37,648 bases of DNA from Synergistaceae bacterium (GTDB lineage Bacteria; Synergistota; Synergistia; Synergistales; Aminobacteriaceae): positions 1-37,648 of the forward strand of contig JAFSJO010000091.1 in the NCBI GenBank assembly GCA_017449415.1, written 5' to 3'. This document shows positions 16,239-23,995 of this stretch, piece by piece. The position numbers and the translations under genes were made by a program. Below the pieces are notes generated by a model. It was not told where the DNA came from. It saw only the letters and a list, made by a program, of their open reading frames with translations, and ran no database searches. The first letter of the stretch is position 1, and each line of letters begins with the position of its first letter.

Positions 16239-17267
16239 TTACTTAAGTCCGACATTCACGACAACTTTCAGATAGTTGCCGGGGTTCTTCTCGATGTCGA
16301 TGATGGCGGCGGGAGCTTCCTCCATTGAAACTGTCTTCGTCAAAATCTTTCGGATATCGACGCGCCCCGACGTGATCAGCTCGATAGCTTCCTCGAACTC
16401 GCCCGCGCTTGTTCTGGCTCCGCGAATGTCGATCTCTTTCTTCGTGATCATGTCGGTGGGGATCGAAGTCTCTTTGTGAGGCCAGCCCGTGAACGTTATG
16501 CGCCCGGCGTTGCTGACGATATCGAGGCTCTGACGTATGCAGGCGTTGGCTCCCGTGCATTCCATGACGAGCTGTGCGCCGTCTCCGTTCGTGAGTTCCT
16601 TGACGATCTTGACGGTGTCGTCCTTGCCGGAGTTGATGATGTGTTCGACCCCGACGCTCTTGGCGAAGTCGAGACGCTCCTGAACGATATCAATGATGAT
16701 CGCGTGCGCCCCGTAAGCCTCAGCCGCCATTCCAGCCAACACTCCGATCGTCCCTGCGCCGTAGATCGCGACATACTCACCAGCTTTGAGGCCGCCGCGG
16801 TGAACTCCGTGGAGCGAAATCGTGAGAGGTTCAGCCATTGCCGCGAGGATCCAGTCCATGTTCTCAGGCTTCTTGACGAGGAGGTGCGACGGGTGAGCGA
16901 AATATTCCGCCATTCCGCCTTCGGTCTGAACGCCAAGGACTTTGAGGCTCGTGCAGCAGTTCGTGCGCTTGACGCTGCAAGGATAGCAATGTCCGCAATA
17001 GATATACGGGTCGATGATGACCTCGTCGCCGGGCTTGAAGCCTTTCGGGTTGTTGTCGCTGTCGATCTCTTCGATGATGCCCGCGAGTTCGTGGCCGATT
17101 ACGCGAGGATAGGAGACAAGCCCGTTGGTGCCTCTGAATGCTCCAATATCAGAGCCGCAGATCCCCGCCGTCATGATCTTGATGAGAGCCTGACCCTTGC
17201 CGCAAGTTGGCTTGTCCTGTTCGACACATGCAACGTCCCAAGGCTTTGCGTACTTTATGACTTTCAT
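16239..17267 (-). CDS. Zinc-dependent MDR dehydrogenase, RspB/L-gulonate 5-dehydrogenase-like
   Basis: A 342-residue medium-chain dehydrogenase. The catalytic zinc site is ICGSD (Cys37), GHE (His59-Glu60) and Glu146; the structural zinc site is Cys91, Cys94, Cys97 and Cys105 (CGHCYPCS...C). The Rossmann motif is GAGTIG (170-175). The family includes sorbitol, threonine and sugar-acid dehydrogenases. In E. coli RspB oxidises L-gulonate to D-fructuronate, which UxuB and UxuA then process. The same three activities would be adjacent here, so that role is the best inference. AAGGGGG precedes the ATG. It is read after the terminator at 17294-17332. Confidence 0.88.
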   Translation of the reverse strand: MKVIKYAKPWDVACVEQDKPTCGKGQALIKIMTAGICGSDIGAFRGTNGLVSYPRVIGHELAGIIEEIDSDNNPKGFKPGDEVIIDPYIYCGHCYPCSVKRTNCCTSLKVLGVQTEGGMAEYFAHPSHLLVKKPENMDWILAAMAEPLTISLHGVHRGGLKAGEYVAIYGAGTIGVLAGMAAEAYGAHAIIIDIVQERLDFAKSVGVEHIINSGKDDTVKIVKELTNGDGAQLVMECTGANACIRQSLDIVSNAGRITFTGWPHKETSIPTDMITKKEIDIRGARTSAGEFEEAIELITSGRVDIRKILTKTVSMEEAPAAIIDIEKNPGNYLKVVVNVGLK

Positions 17268-17293
17268 TTTGAAATTCCCCCTTCAATTTCCAG

Positions 17294-17332
17294 AATAAAA
17301 AAAGACGCAAGACTTTCAAAACGTCCTGCGCC
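17294..17332 (-). terminator. Intrinsic terminator within the sugar-acid cluster
   Basis: In the minus-strand RNA GGCGCAGGAC (17332-17323) pairs with GTCTTGCGTC (17313-17304), ten pairs including two G-U, followed by seven T. It ends the transcript carrying the GntP permease and hydroxyacid dehydrogenase, and would limit read-through into the dehydrogenase-LarA-uxuAB genes. Confidence 0.8.
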
Positions 17333-17338
17333 TGTAGC

Positions 17339-18322
17339 TTACTTGTTTACGACGTTGATCGGATTTCCGTCGATGACGGATTTGATATTCTCCGCCGTCG
17401 TGTTCATGATCCTCTCGCGAGCTTCTTTCGTTGCCCATGAGATGTGAGGCGTGATGATGCAGTTTTTGGCTTTCAACAGCGGATTGTCTGCCTTGATCGG
17501 CTCAGTCGACACGACATCGAGAGCTGCCGCCGCAACCTTTCCGCTTTCGAGAGCTTCGTAGAGATCCTGCTCAACGACCAACTGACCGCGGCTGTTGTTG
17601 ATGAGGATAACGCCGTCTTTCATCTTCGCGATGTTGCCCTTGTTGATGATGTTCTGAGTCGCCGGGAAGAGTGGGCAATGGAGGAAAATGAAATCCGAAC
17701 GCTTCAGAAGCTCATCAAGCTCAACATACTCAGCAACCTGCTTGCCCGGCTCGCTCTGGAATGTATCGAACGCGAGGACTTTAACATTCATGGCGTTCAA
17801 TATTCTCGCGGTGTTGTAGCCAATGCGCCCAAGCCCAATGATGCCGGCCGTCTTGCCCGACACCTCGATCATCGGATAGTGCCAATAGCACCAGTCGGCA
17901 TTGTTAGCCCACTCGCCTTTGTGAACGGAGTCGCTGTGATGTCCGATATGCGAGCAAACTTCCATTAACAGCGAGATCGCGTACTGGCTCACGTTGTCAG
18001 TTCCGTACACTGGGACATTCTGAACGGTGATGCCTTTCGACTTCGCGTACTCGTAATCGACGACGTTGTAGCCGGTCGCCAACACGGCGATGGTCTTGAT
18101 GTTCGGGCACTTGTCGAGCGTGGCCTTGCTGATCGGGGTCTTGTTGATAACGACGACTTCAGCGTCTCCGATACGTTCGGCGATTATTGGCGCGTCAACG
18201 TAAGAGGTTCTGTCGTAGATTTTGACCTCGCCGAGGTCTTCGAGAGCTTTCCAGCTGATGTCGCCGGGATTTTCAGTATATCCATCAAGAACTACTATTT
18301 TCAGATTAGAGGATTCCTCCAA
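17339..18322 (-). CDS. D-2-hydroxyacid dehydrogenase (glycerate/hydroxypyruvate type)
   Basis: A D-isomer-specific 2-hydroxyacid dehydrogenase, 327 residues from the TTG at 18322. It has GLGRIG (163-168), and the catalytic trio Arg245 (NNSRG), Glu274 (STEP) and His293 (TPHISWAT). The N-terminal LKIVVLDGYTENPGDISW matches the usual beginning of glycerate dehydrogenase-like proteins, MKIVVLDGYTxNPGD, with CTG in place of ATG. A GGAGG at 18316-18320 lies before this CTG but after the TTG, so the real start may be the CTG at 18304. The gene overlaps the GntP permease, or begins one base after its stop if CTG is used. The substrate may be hydroxypyruvate, glyoxylate or a keto-aldonate. Confidence 0.9.
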   Translation of the reverse strand: MEESSNLKIVVLDGYTENPGDISWKALEDLGEVKIYDRTSYVDAPIIAERIGDAEVVVINKTPISKATLDKCPNIKTIAVLATGYNVVDYEYAKSKGITVQNVPVYGTDNVSQYAISLLMEVCSHIGHHSDSVHKGEWANNADWCYWHYPMIEVSGKTAGIIGLGRIGYNTARILNAMNVKVLAFDTFQSEPGKQVAEYVELDELLKRSDFIFLHCPLFPATQNIINKGNIAKMKDGVILINNSRGQLVVEQDLYEALESGKVAAAALDVVSTEPIKADNPLLKAKNCIITPHISWATKEARERIMNTTAENIKSVIDGNPINVVNK

Positions 18323-19715
18323 CCATGCACGCTGCCGTCAAAGCAAGGCAGATGATACCGCAGATTGAGCCAAGGACGGTGATGTATTTAAGTCCCTGCT
18401 TTGTGTCAAGGTTGAACAGTGAAGTCCCAACCCAGAAGCCCGAGTCGCTGACGTGAGAGCCGATCATCGTACCGGCACCAATGAGGACAGCGCACTGTAC
18501 GGGCGAAAGTCCCAGCGTCGCGACCATTCCCGCGCAAATTCCGGCCGCCGTCATTCCGGCTGTTGTTCTCGAGCCAACCGCGATCATCAGCAACGCGCCG
18601 ATAAGGAACGGAACCAACATCGGAGGAACACTCATCGAGGTGATGAAGTTGCCGAGTTCCGAAACTCCCTCGTAACTCTTAATGACTTGGCTGAAGCCGC
18701 CGCCCATAGCCGTAACAAGCAACGGGATCAAAGCAACCTGAAGAGCCTCGGTGATCCACTTGCTGGCCATGATCGTGAAGATGCTGGTCTCTTTGTCTTT
18801 GCTGTAGCTGTTGAAGTTCTCAATGACTTTCTCTTTGTTCGACATGCCGAGCAGGAATGTAAGAATAACTCCGATGAACAGAGCGATATTTCTCTCGCCG
18901 AGCGTGTCAAGAACGACCCTGAGCGTAGCTTCCTTTTCAAGATACATATCTGCGAAAGCCGCCGCCGTAATCAAAATAACAGGAACCAAAATCGGCGACA
19001 TAGCCGAAAGCACTGACGGAAGTCCGCTCTCTTTGATGAGCAGGTTGTGATAGTCGGCGTTGTCAACTTCCTCGACTCCGACGATGTAATCCTCGCGAGG
19101 AGGAATCTTCTCTTTCGCTACCCAGCCTCTGAAGAGAAGCCATGTAATCAGGTAGCCAATGATTGAGATGATAATTCCCCAAAGGATAACAAGGCCGAGG
19201 TTTGCGCCCAACAACACAGCGACGGCAAGGATACCGGGCGTAGGCGGAACCATCGAGTGAGTGAGTGAAGCCGCGAGCATTGTGAAGCCGCCCATCGTCG
19301 ACATGGATTTCTTGTCGCGCTTGGCGATTACCGCCGCGATAGGAGCTGTCAAGACCTGCGTGATATCTCCGAAGACGGGGATCGACATGATGTAGGCCGC
19401 CATGCCTGTCGAGAGTTCGAGATTTTTGCCCTTGAAGAGGTTGATGAAGAAGTTGACCATGGACTTGGCCGAGCCTGTGTCTCTGATGCCTTCAGCAATG
19501 ATTGAGCCGAAGATGATCGTGCAGCCGATGCCGGCGAGAGTTCCGCCAAAGCCGCTCGTGAACAGCCCGATTATCTTCATCGGCAGGTAACCCATCATCA
19601 AACCTGCGGCGAACCCCGCGACGAACAGCGAGAGAACCGGGTGAACTTTCAGCTTGACGATCAGGAACACCAAAAGGATTACTGATACAGCGATTGCAAT
19701 AAGAAATTGCGACAT
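18306..19715 (-). CDS. GntP-family gluconate/organic acid permease
   Basis: A 469-residue permease with about 12-14 hydrophobic segments. GntP-family features include the Gly-rich N-terminal half, SIPVFGDITQVLTAPI, LTHSMVPPTPGILAVA and GSHVSDSGFWVG near the C-terminus. The family imports gluconate, fructuronate, D-glycerate or similar acids by proton symport. Between two hydroxyacid dehydrogenases and upstream of the uxu genes, an aldonate or hydroxyacid substrate is likely. AAGGAGG precedes the ATG. The last codons hold the Shine-Dalgarno sequence of the next gene. Confidence 0.94.
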   Translation of the reverse strand: MSQFLIAIAVSVILLVFLIVKLKVHPVLSLFVAGFAAGLMMGYLPMKIIGLFTSGFGGTLAGIGCTIIFGSIIAEGIRDTGSAKSMVNFFINLFKGKNLELSTGMAAYIMSIPVFGDITQVLTAPIAAVIAKRDKKSMSTMGGFTMLAASLTHSMVPPTPGILAVAVLLGANLGLVILWGIIISIIGYLITWLLFRGWVAKEKIPPREDYIVGVEEVDNADYHNLLIKESGLPSVLSAMSPILVPVILITAAAFADMYLEKEATLRVVLDTLGERNIALFIGVILTFLLGMSNKEKVIENFNSYSKDKETSIFTIMASKWITEALQVALIPLLVTAMGGGFSQVIKSYEGVSELGNFITSMSVPPMLVPFLIGALLMIAVGSRTTAGMTAAGICAGMVATLGLSPVQCAVLIGAGTMIGSHVSDSGFWVGTSLFNLDTKQGLKYITVLGSICGIICLALTAACMVGGIL

Positions 19716-19770
19716 TAATAAAGCCTCCTTAGATATGAAATGCTCAAGAGTTGGAGATGAGAAGCATTCC

Positions 19771-19808
19771 TGACACTCCTACCTCCTACCTCCTAATTCC
19801 TAACTCTT
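19771..19808 (-). repeat. Heptamer repeat tract downstream of hydroxyacid dehydrogenase
   Basis: On the minus strand AAGAGTTAG, GAATTAG, GAGGTAG, GAGGTAG and GAGTGTCAGG follow one another. The TAG stop of the upstream dehydrogenase is part of the first unit. It lies in the 84-base gap before the GntP permease. Confidence 0.55.
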
Positions 19809-20762
19809 TAAGACTTGCGGATTGACGACGTTGTAAGGCACTTCGCCATTCAGAACGCCGACCAGTCCGCTGACAGCCTCTTTAATCATTCCGACGCGAG
19901 CTTTCATTGTTCCGCTTGCCGCGTGAGGAGTCAACACAACATTTTCGAGCGTCAGAAGTTCCGGGATCGGGTGCGGTTCGTTCTCGAAGACATCAAGCCC
20001 CGCGCCTTTGATGACGTTGTTCTTTAGAGCCTCCGCCAGCGCGTGTTCATCGACCACCGGGCCGCGTGAACAGTTGACGAGGTAGGCGGTCTTCTTCATC
20101 TTCGCGATCCTCTCGGCGTTGAAGAGATGATGATTTTCCGGGACATATGGCACGTGCAGGGTTATGCAGTCAGCTTCTTTCACGACCTCGTCAAGCTCTT
20201 TGTAGACAACGCCAAATTCCTTTTCGACCTCGGGTTTGGCTCTGAACATGTCGTAGTAGATGACGCTCATTCCCAAGCCCTGAGCCTTGCGACACACCAG
20301 CTTGCCAATGCGTCCAAATCCGACGATGCCCAAGACACTTCCCGAGATTGCCTGATTTCTATCGGGGAACAATGGCGCGTCCCAAATTCCTTTTCTGACT
20401 TCGCGATCAAATCTCGCAATGCCGCGCATGGTGTCGACCATAAGAGCTACGGTGTGTTCGGCTGTCGCGTCAGTAACCTGCGTGGGAGTGTTCACGACGG
20501 CGATCCCTTTCTCGGTCGCATACTTCCAGTCGATATTGTCATAGCCAACGCCGAAATTCGCAATGGCTTTGAGCTTTGCGGCTGCGTCAAGGAGATTTTT
20601 ATCGCCTTTGTTCTGGAGTATCATGTAAGCGTCGTAGTCGGCGATGACCTTCATAACTTCGTCGTAGGTGAGATTTTTCTCAGGGATCGTAAGCTCGAAG
20701 CCAGCCTTGTACTCCTCGATAGCTTCAACAGGGACAGGAGCTGAAAATAAAATCTTCTTCAT
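19800..20762 (-). CDS. D-2-hydroxyacid dehydrogenase, second paralogue
   Basis: A 320-residue NAD-dependent D-2-hydroxyacid dehydrogenase with GFGRIG (148-153), Arg233 (NCSRGPVVDE), Glu262 (FENEP) and His280 (TPHAASGT), so the active site is complete. It resembles the phosphoglycerate/glyoxylate/2-ketogluconate reductase branch more than the glycerate dehydrogenase downstream. It begins six bases after the stop of the HpcH/HpaI-like gene and is co-transcribed with it. The product of an aldolase-type cleavage could be its substrate, but this is only context. The last residues run into a heptamer repeat tract that supplies the stop codon. Confidence 0.92.
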   Translation of the reverse strand: MKKILFSAPVPVEAIEEYKAGFELTIPEKNLTYDEVMKVIADYDAYMILQNKGDKNLLDAAAKLKAIANFGVGYDNIDWKYATEKGIAVVNTPTQVTDATAEHTVALMVDTMRGIARFDREVRKGIWDAPLFPDRNQAISGSVLGIVGFGRIGKLVCRKAQGLGMSVIYYDMFRAKPEVEKEFGVVYKELDEVVKEADCITLHVPYVPENHHLFNAERIAKMKKTAYLVNCSRGPVVDEHALAEALKNNVIKGAGLDVFENEPHPIPELLTLENVVLTPHAASGTMKARVGMIKEAVSGLVGVLNGEVPYNVVNPQVLKS

Positions 20763-20768
20763 TCTCAG

Positions 20769-21557
20769 TTACCTTCTGGCGATGTCAGCAACCTGCTTGC
20801 AAGGTCCGTTCCAAATTGCCTGGTGGTCTCGGATCTCGTCAAAGACGCAGAAATGTTTCACGCCGAGCTTCTTGTAATATTCAGCCTTCTCGGGCGTGTC
20901 AAGCTCACAGCGCGGCAGCACTCCATGTTTCAGAGCGATCCTAATCATCTCTTCCTCGACCTCGCGGACTTCGTCTCTGTGATCCTTAACGTCCCAGCCT
21001 CGGCTCATGCAGTAATCCGACGGGCCGAACTGAACCATGTCAACGCCGGGCACGGAGCAGATCTCGTCAAGGTTCTTCATGGTCTCTTCTTTCTCGATCA
21101 TGAAGCAGTTGACGGTCTGTTTGACGAGTTTAGCGTGATCCATCTGAGTCAAGTAAGGCTGGAAATATGGGAAACGATTGTTGGGATAGCCGAAGCGCCC
21201 GGCGAACTCGGGGCAGTCGGGGTTGATAGCGTAGAGGCTCTCTTTGACTTCCGCGGCGGTCTTGTGATCCGTCCACATGATGGCCTGGAAGCCTGCGGCC
21301 AAAGCGCGTTGAGCGACGTAAAATCTGTTCTGGAAATCGACTTTGATCATTGAGCTGATCCCGTGAAGCTCGCAAGCCATCGCGATGCCCTCGAGATCGT
21401 GCTGAGTGAAAGGAGAATATTCCGCGACAAACTCGATGTAATCAAAAATTCCGGTCGATGCGCAAGTCTCGGTGATTACGGGCCAAGTACTCCAAATGCG
21501 CGTACCGACGGTCGGCTTGCCCTCGTTGAGCATGAGCCTAAACTGGTTGTCTTTCAA
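20769..21557 (-). CDS. HpcH/HpaI aldolase-fold protein with altered active site
   Basis: A 262-residue protein of the HpcH/HpaI family (class II pyruvate aldolases). The metal ligands are recognisable: Glu155 in MIEKEETMKNLDEI and Asp181 in QFGPSDYCMSRG. Where HpaI has DxEH with the catalytic His, this protein reads EFVAEYSP (42-49), placing Tyr47 at the His position, and the usual VR pair is KV (72-73). It may therefore catalyse something other than the standard aldol cleavage. It is the first gene of an operon with a hydroxyacid dehydrogenase and GntP permease, behind a clear promoter. AGGAGG precedes the ATG. Confidence 0.85.
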   Translation of the reverse strand: MKDNQFRLMLNEGKPTVGTRIWSTWPVITETCASTGIFDYIEFVAEYSPFTQHDLEGIAMACELHGISSMIKVDFQNRFYVAQRALAAGFQAIMWTDHKTAAEVKESLYAINPDCPEFAGRFGYPNNRFPYFQPYLTQMDHAKLVKQTVNCFMIEKEETMKNLDEICSVPGVDMVQFGPSDYCMSRGWDVKDHRDEVREVEEEMIRIALKHGVLPRCELDTPEKAEYYKKLGVKHFCVFDEIRDHQAIWNGPCKQVADIARR

Positions 21558-21616
21558 GGCAAAAACCTCCTGACAAATTAATATTGAGTCGTTAAAAAAT
21601 CATTGTGGTAGCAAAA

Positions 21617-21645
21617 AAAATAGCACACAGAGTGTGCTACGTCAA
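21617..21645 (-). promoter_or_regulatory. Promoter with palindromic spacer for the hydroxyacid operon
   Basis: On the minus strand TTGACG (21640-21645) and TATTTT (21617-21622) are 17 bases apart. The spacer is almost exactly filled by the perfect palindrome TAGCACACAGAGTGTGCTA (21621-21639). This is the classic place for a repressor operator. The same palindrome followed by eight T on the minus strand could also act as the intrinsic terminator of the upstream FAD oxidoreductase gene. Both readings are possible at once. Confidence 0.6.
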
Positions 21646-21688
21646 TACTTTATCTTGCCTAGAGAGAGGAGCTAGGGACGAAAAATTT

Positions 21689-23902
21689 TTAATTTCTCAC
21701 CGCGTTCACGCAAGCCCTCACGATGATGTCAATAGCTTCGCCCTTGGTTACGGGACGGCCATAATAGAAAGTTCCGTCAATCATGTAGACATTCAAAGCT
21801 CCGAGATACGCCAGCGTCGTGACATATTCGGCGTTTCGATTGTTCTCGATTGTGAAAGGGAGCTTCGCGCCTTTCTTGTGCGGTATGTTCTTCAACATCG
21901 GGAAAGCCTCGCACACAGCCCGGGCAAACTCACCGCGAGCGATCAGCTTGTCCTTGTCGAGGCCGGAAACTCTCTGAGGCTTCGCAATCCCCGCAGCCTT
22001 CTGCGCCCTCGCGAGTATCTGAGCAATGTCCCGCGTCGTCATCAGGTCGTTGAGGCCGAACACGCCTTGGTCATCGCCCTTGATGATCGCCATCTCCCAC
22101 ACAGGGTCATCGTACACACCAAGATTAAACGGGACTGAGTGAGGATACTCGTTCGGAGCAACAAGCCCGTAAAGGTTCGAGACCTGCACACTCTTATTCA
22201 GCGAGTGAGTCTCCGGGACATCAGAGTAATGACAAAGCGACAAGTTCACGCCCGACTCCAGAAGCTCCCACTGAACGCTGAGAGGGTGAACCTCGCGAGG
22301 TGTCTTCTTCTCACGCACGGCCATAGCCGCCAAAGCTCCCGCAGCTTGCCCCGTCATCATCGTGATGGGCTGGAGCCTCAAAGCTCCCTGAGCGAGCCTC
22401 GACATCGAAAGATTTTTCTCAGCGGCGATAAATCCGTCCGTCTCTCGCGGGATCAGAATGTTCATTGGGACTTGGAACGGCCCTCGCGGTCTGTTGACTA
22501 TGGCGGTGTTGGCTCGTTCGTCCAGATCCCACTCCATATCCGCATCAGTGTTCGCGCCGTGAAGGTCGAGAATGTAGCCGCCAATCGCGATAGCGTCGGG
22601 GAACTCGTGGCTAGTCCGTCCGTCTCTGTAGCTCAGGGAGTTTTGAAGAAGCTCGTGTGAAGTCAGCGTGTGCCGCCCGACTATCCTTCGAGACTCTCGA
22701 ACGTAGGGGATCACGGGCATTCGCCTCACGATCTCCAGCCACTCCGCGGGCAAGCCTCTAGCCGCCTCGGGGATCACTCTGTTCTTGTACTCGTCATCAG
22801 CGACGCTCCATTCCTCGCCGAGTTCGTTCTGAATGTAATATATAAAGTGAAGAGTCTTTATGAGAGCCTCGTGCTCGATCTCCTTGCGGAGGTCTCTGTC
22901 CTCGAGGTAGCCCACGGGAAGCCCGCGCTTTCCGTTCCATGCGTAGGTGCCGGGGAAGTCGTTGCCCCAGTTCAAGACCGTCTTGGTGATGTACTCTCTG
23001 TTCTCTTTGTCTGCGTCGTAGCTGTAGGGGTTGGAGCTGTCCGGCAGTCCCCTGTATGCGTTGTGTGTAACGAAGTTGACGGGGGTCTGAACGGGATAGG
23101 TGTTCTTGAAGTTGTAGCCGTCCGCCGAGACATAGCTCTCATAGTTTCGCTTGGCGAGTTCGTAGCCCGGCAAAGGTTCGCGAGGTCTGAGGTAGTCCGG
23201 GACGCTCGGCATGTACTTGTGAATGACGGCCGGCCAAGTGATCTCCTGCACCATAGCGTCGGGGTTCACGAACGGCGACACGGAGTTGCCAGCGCGGTAA
23301 GGGATCCTGCACAGCGGGATCATGTCGCCGTACTCCGTCGCGTCCACCAAAATTTTGCAGGCGTATCGCTTCTCACCCTCCGGGGTCTTGACGGTAACGC
23401 CGGTGATCTTGTTCTTGTTCTTGTTCACGCTGGTGATCTCGGAGGACATCAGGAAGTCGATCGTTCCCTTTCGGCGAGCCTCGTTGATCAAGATCACGAG
23501 TGTCTCCTGTCCGACGTGAGGCTCGAAGGCTGTGCTGGTTGAGATCCAGTAGCACGTCCCCATAGACTTGCCGCCTCGATAGTCATAGTAGCTCTGCATA
23601 CGTGAGATAAACTCTCTGTAGAGTCCGCTCTTCTGTCGGCTCATGTCGTCCATGGTCGAGACCCCCGCCGCAGTGGCCTGACCTCCGATCCATGTGCTTG
23701 GCTCGACGACGAGAACCTCAATGCCCATTCGCGCAGCTTGGATCGCCGCAGATATTCCGCCGGTCCCGGCACCTGCTATGATGAGGTCGTAGGAATTTTT
23801 AGCGACTCGCCGAGTGGCTGAGAACGCCGCCGACGTTGAAAGCACGAACGCGAACACGAGAGCTGCGACAAAAAATTTTGTTGACTTCAATTTGTTCTTC
23901 AC
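21689..23902 (-). CDS. Exported FAD-dependent oxidoreductase
   Basis: A 737-residue protein with a Sec signal peptide (Lys-rich N-terminus, hydrophobic 10-25, likely cleavage after AFSA at about 29). A FAD_oxidored-type domain follows, with YDLIIAGAGTGGISAAIQAA (dinucleotide motif 44-49), VVEPSTWIGGQATAAGVSTMDD, and a late FAD block GFIAAEKNLSMSRLAQGALR. Residues from about 615 hold three short segments (DLMTTRDIAQILARA, ARGEFARAVCEAFP, TKGEAIDIIVRACVNA) resembling weak SLH-type repeats, which might bind the cell wall. The start is GTG, with AGGA seven bases upstream lying inside a heptamer repeat tract. The substrate is unknown. No heme-binding CxxCH is present. Confidence 0.85.
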   Translation of the reverse strand: MKNKLKSTKFFVAALVFAFVLSTSAAFSATRRVAKNSYDLIIAGAGTGGISAAIQAARMGIEVLVVEPSTWIGGQATAAGVSTMDDMSRQKSGLYREFISRMQSYYDYRGGKSMGTCYWISTSTAFEPHVGQETLVILINEARRKGTIDFLMSSEITSVNKNKNKITGVTVKTPEGEKRYACKILVDATEYGDMIPLCRIPYRAGNSVSPFVNPDAMVQEITWPAVIHKYMPSVPDYLRPREPLPGYELAKRNYESYVSADGYNFKNTYPVQTPVNFVTHNAYRGLPDSSNPYSYDADKENREYITKTVLNWGNDFPGTYAWNGKRGLPVGYLEDRDLRKEIEHEALIKTLHFIYYIQNELGEEWSVADDEYKNRVIPEAARGLPAEWLEIVRRMPVIPYVRESRRIVGRHTLTSHELLQNSLSYRDGRTSHEFPDAIAIGGYILDLHGANTDADMEWDLDERANTAIVNRPRGPFQVPMNILIPRETDGFIAAEKNLSMSRLAQGALRLQPITMMTGQAAGALAAMAVREKKTPREVHPLSVQWELLESGVNLSLCHYSDVPETHSLNKSVQVSNLYGLVAPNEYPHSVPFNLGVYDDPVWEMAIIKGDDQGVFGLNDLMTTRDIAQILARAQKAAGIAKPQRVSGLDKDKLIARGEFARAVCEAFPMLKNIPHKKGAKLPFTIENNRNAEYVTTLAYLGALNVYMIDGTFYYGRPVTKGEAIDIIVRACVNAVRN

Positions 23903-23930
23903 TCCTAAATCCTGACTCCTAACTCCTGAA
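23901..23930 (-). repeat. Heptamer repeat tract supplying the ribosome binding site
   Basis: On the minus strand CAGGAGTTAGGAGTCAGG then ATTTAGGAGTG runs into the GTG start of the FAD oxidoreductase. The AGGA of the unit before the last is seven bases upstream of GTG and is the likely Shine-Dalgarno sequence. Confidence 0.55.
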
Positions 23931-23934
23931 TATC

Positions 23935-23963
23935 TTGTAAATGATACACCCGACGACTAAAAT
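23935..23963 (+). promoter_or_regulatory. Sigma70-type promoter for the riboflavin operon
   Basis: TTGTAA (23935-23940) and TAAAAT (23958-23963) are 17 bases apart. Transcription should begin near 23970, so the GTG at 23966 would not be in the mRNA. The leader is under 30 bases, leaving no room for an FMN riboswitch. Confidence 0.6.
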
Positions 23964-23995
23964 ATGTGCGAAAAAATTTTTTCGGAGGCACTAAA

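Noticed and set aside
16476-17447. A 323-codon plus-strand open frame opposite the zinc dehydrogenase
   Set aside because: The opposite strand has full catalytic and structural zinc motifs; this frame has none and spans a terminator.
22670-23542. A 290-codon plus-strand frame opposite the FAD oxidoreductase
   Set aside because: It is a shadow of a clearly coding gene, Val/Leu-rich without any domain signature.
23903-23995. FMN riboswitch before ribD
   Set aside because: The gap is under 100 bases and the predicted leader under 30; no RFN-like conserved helices are visible.
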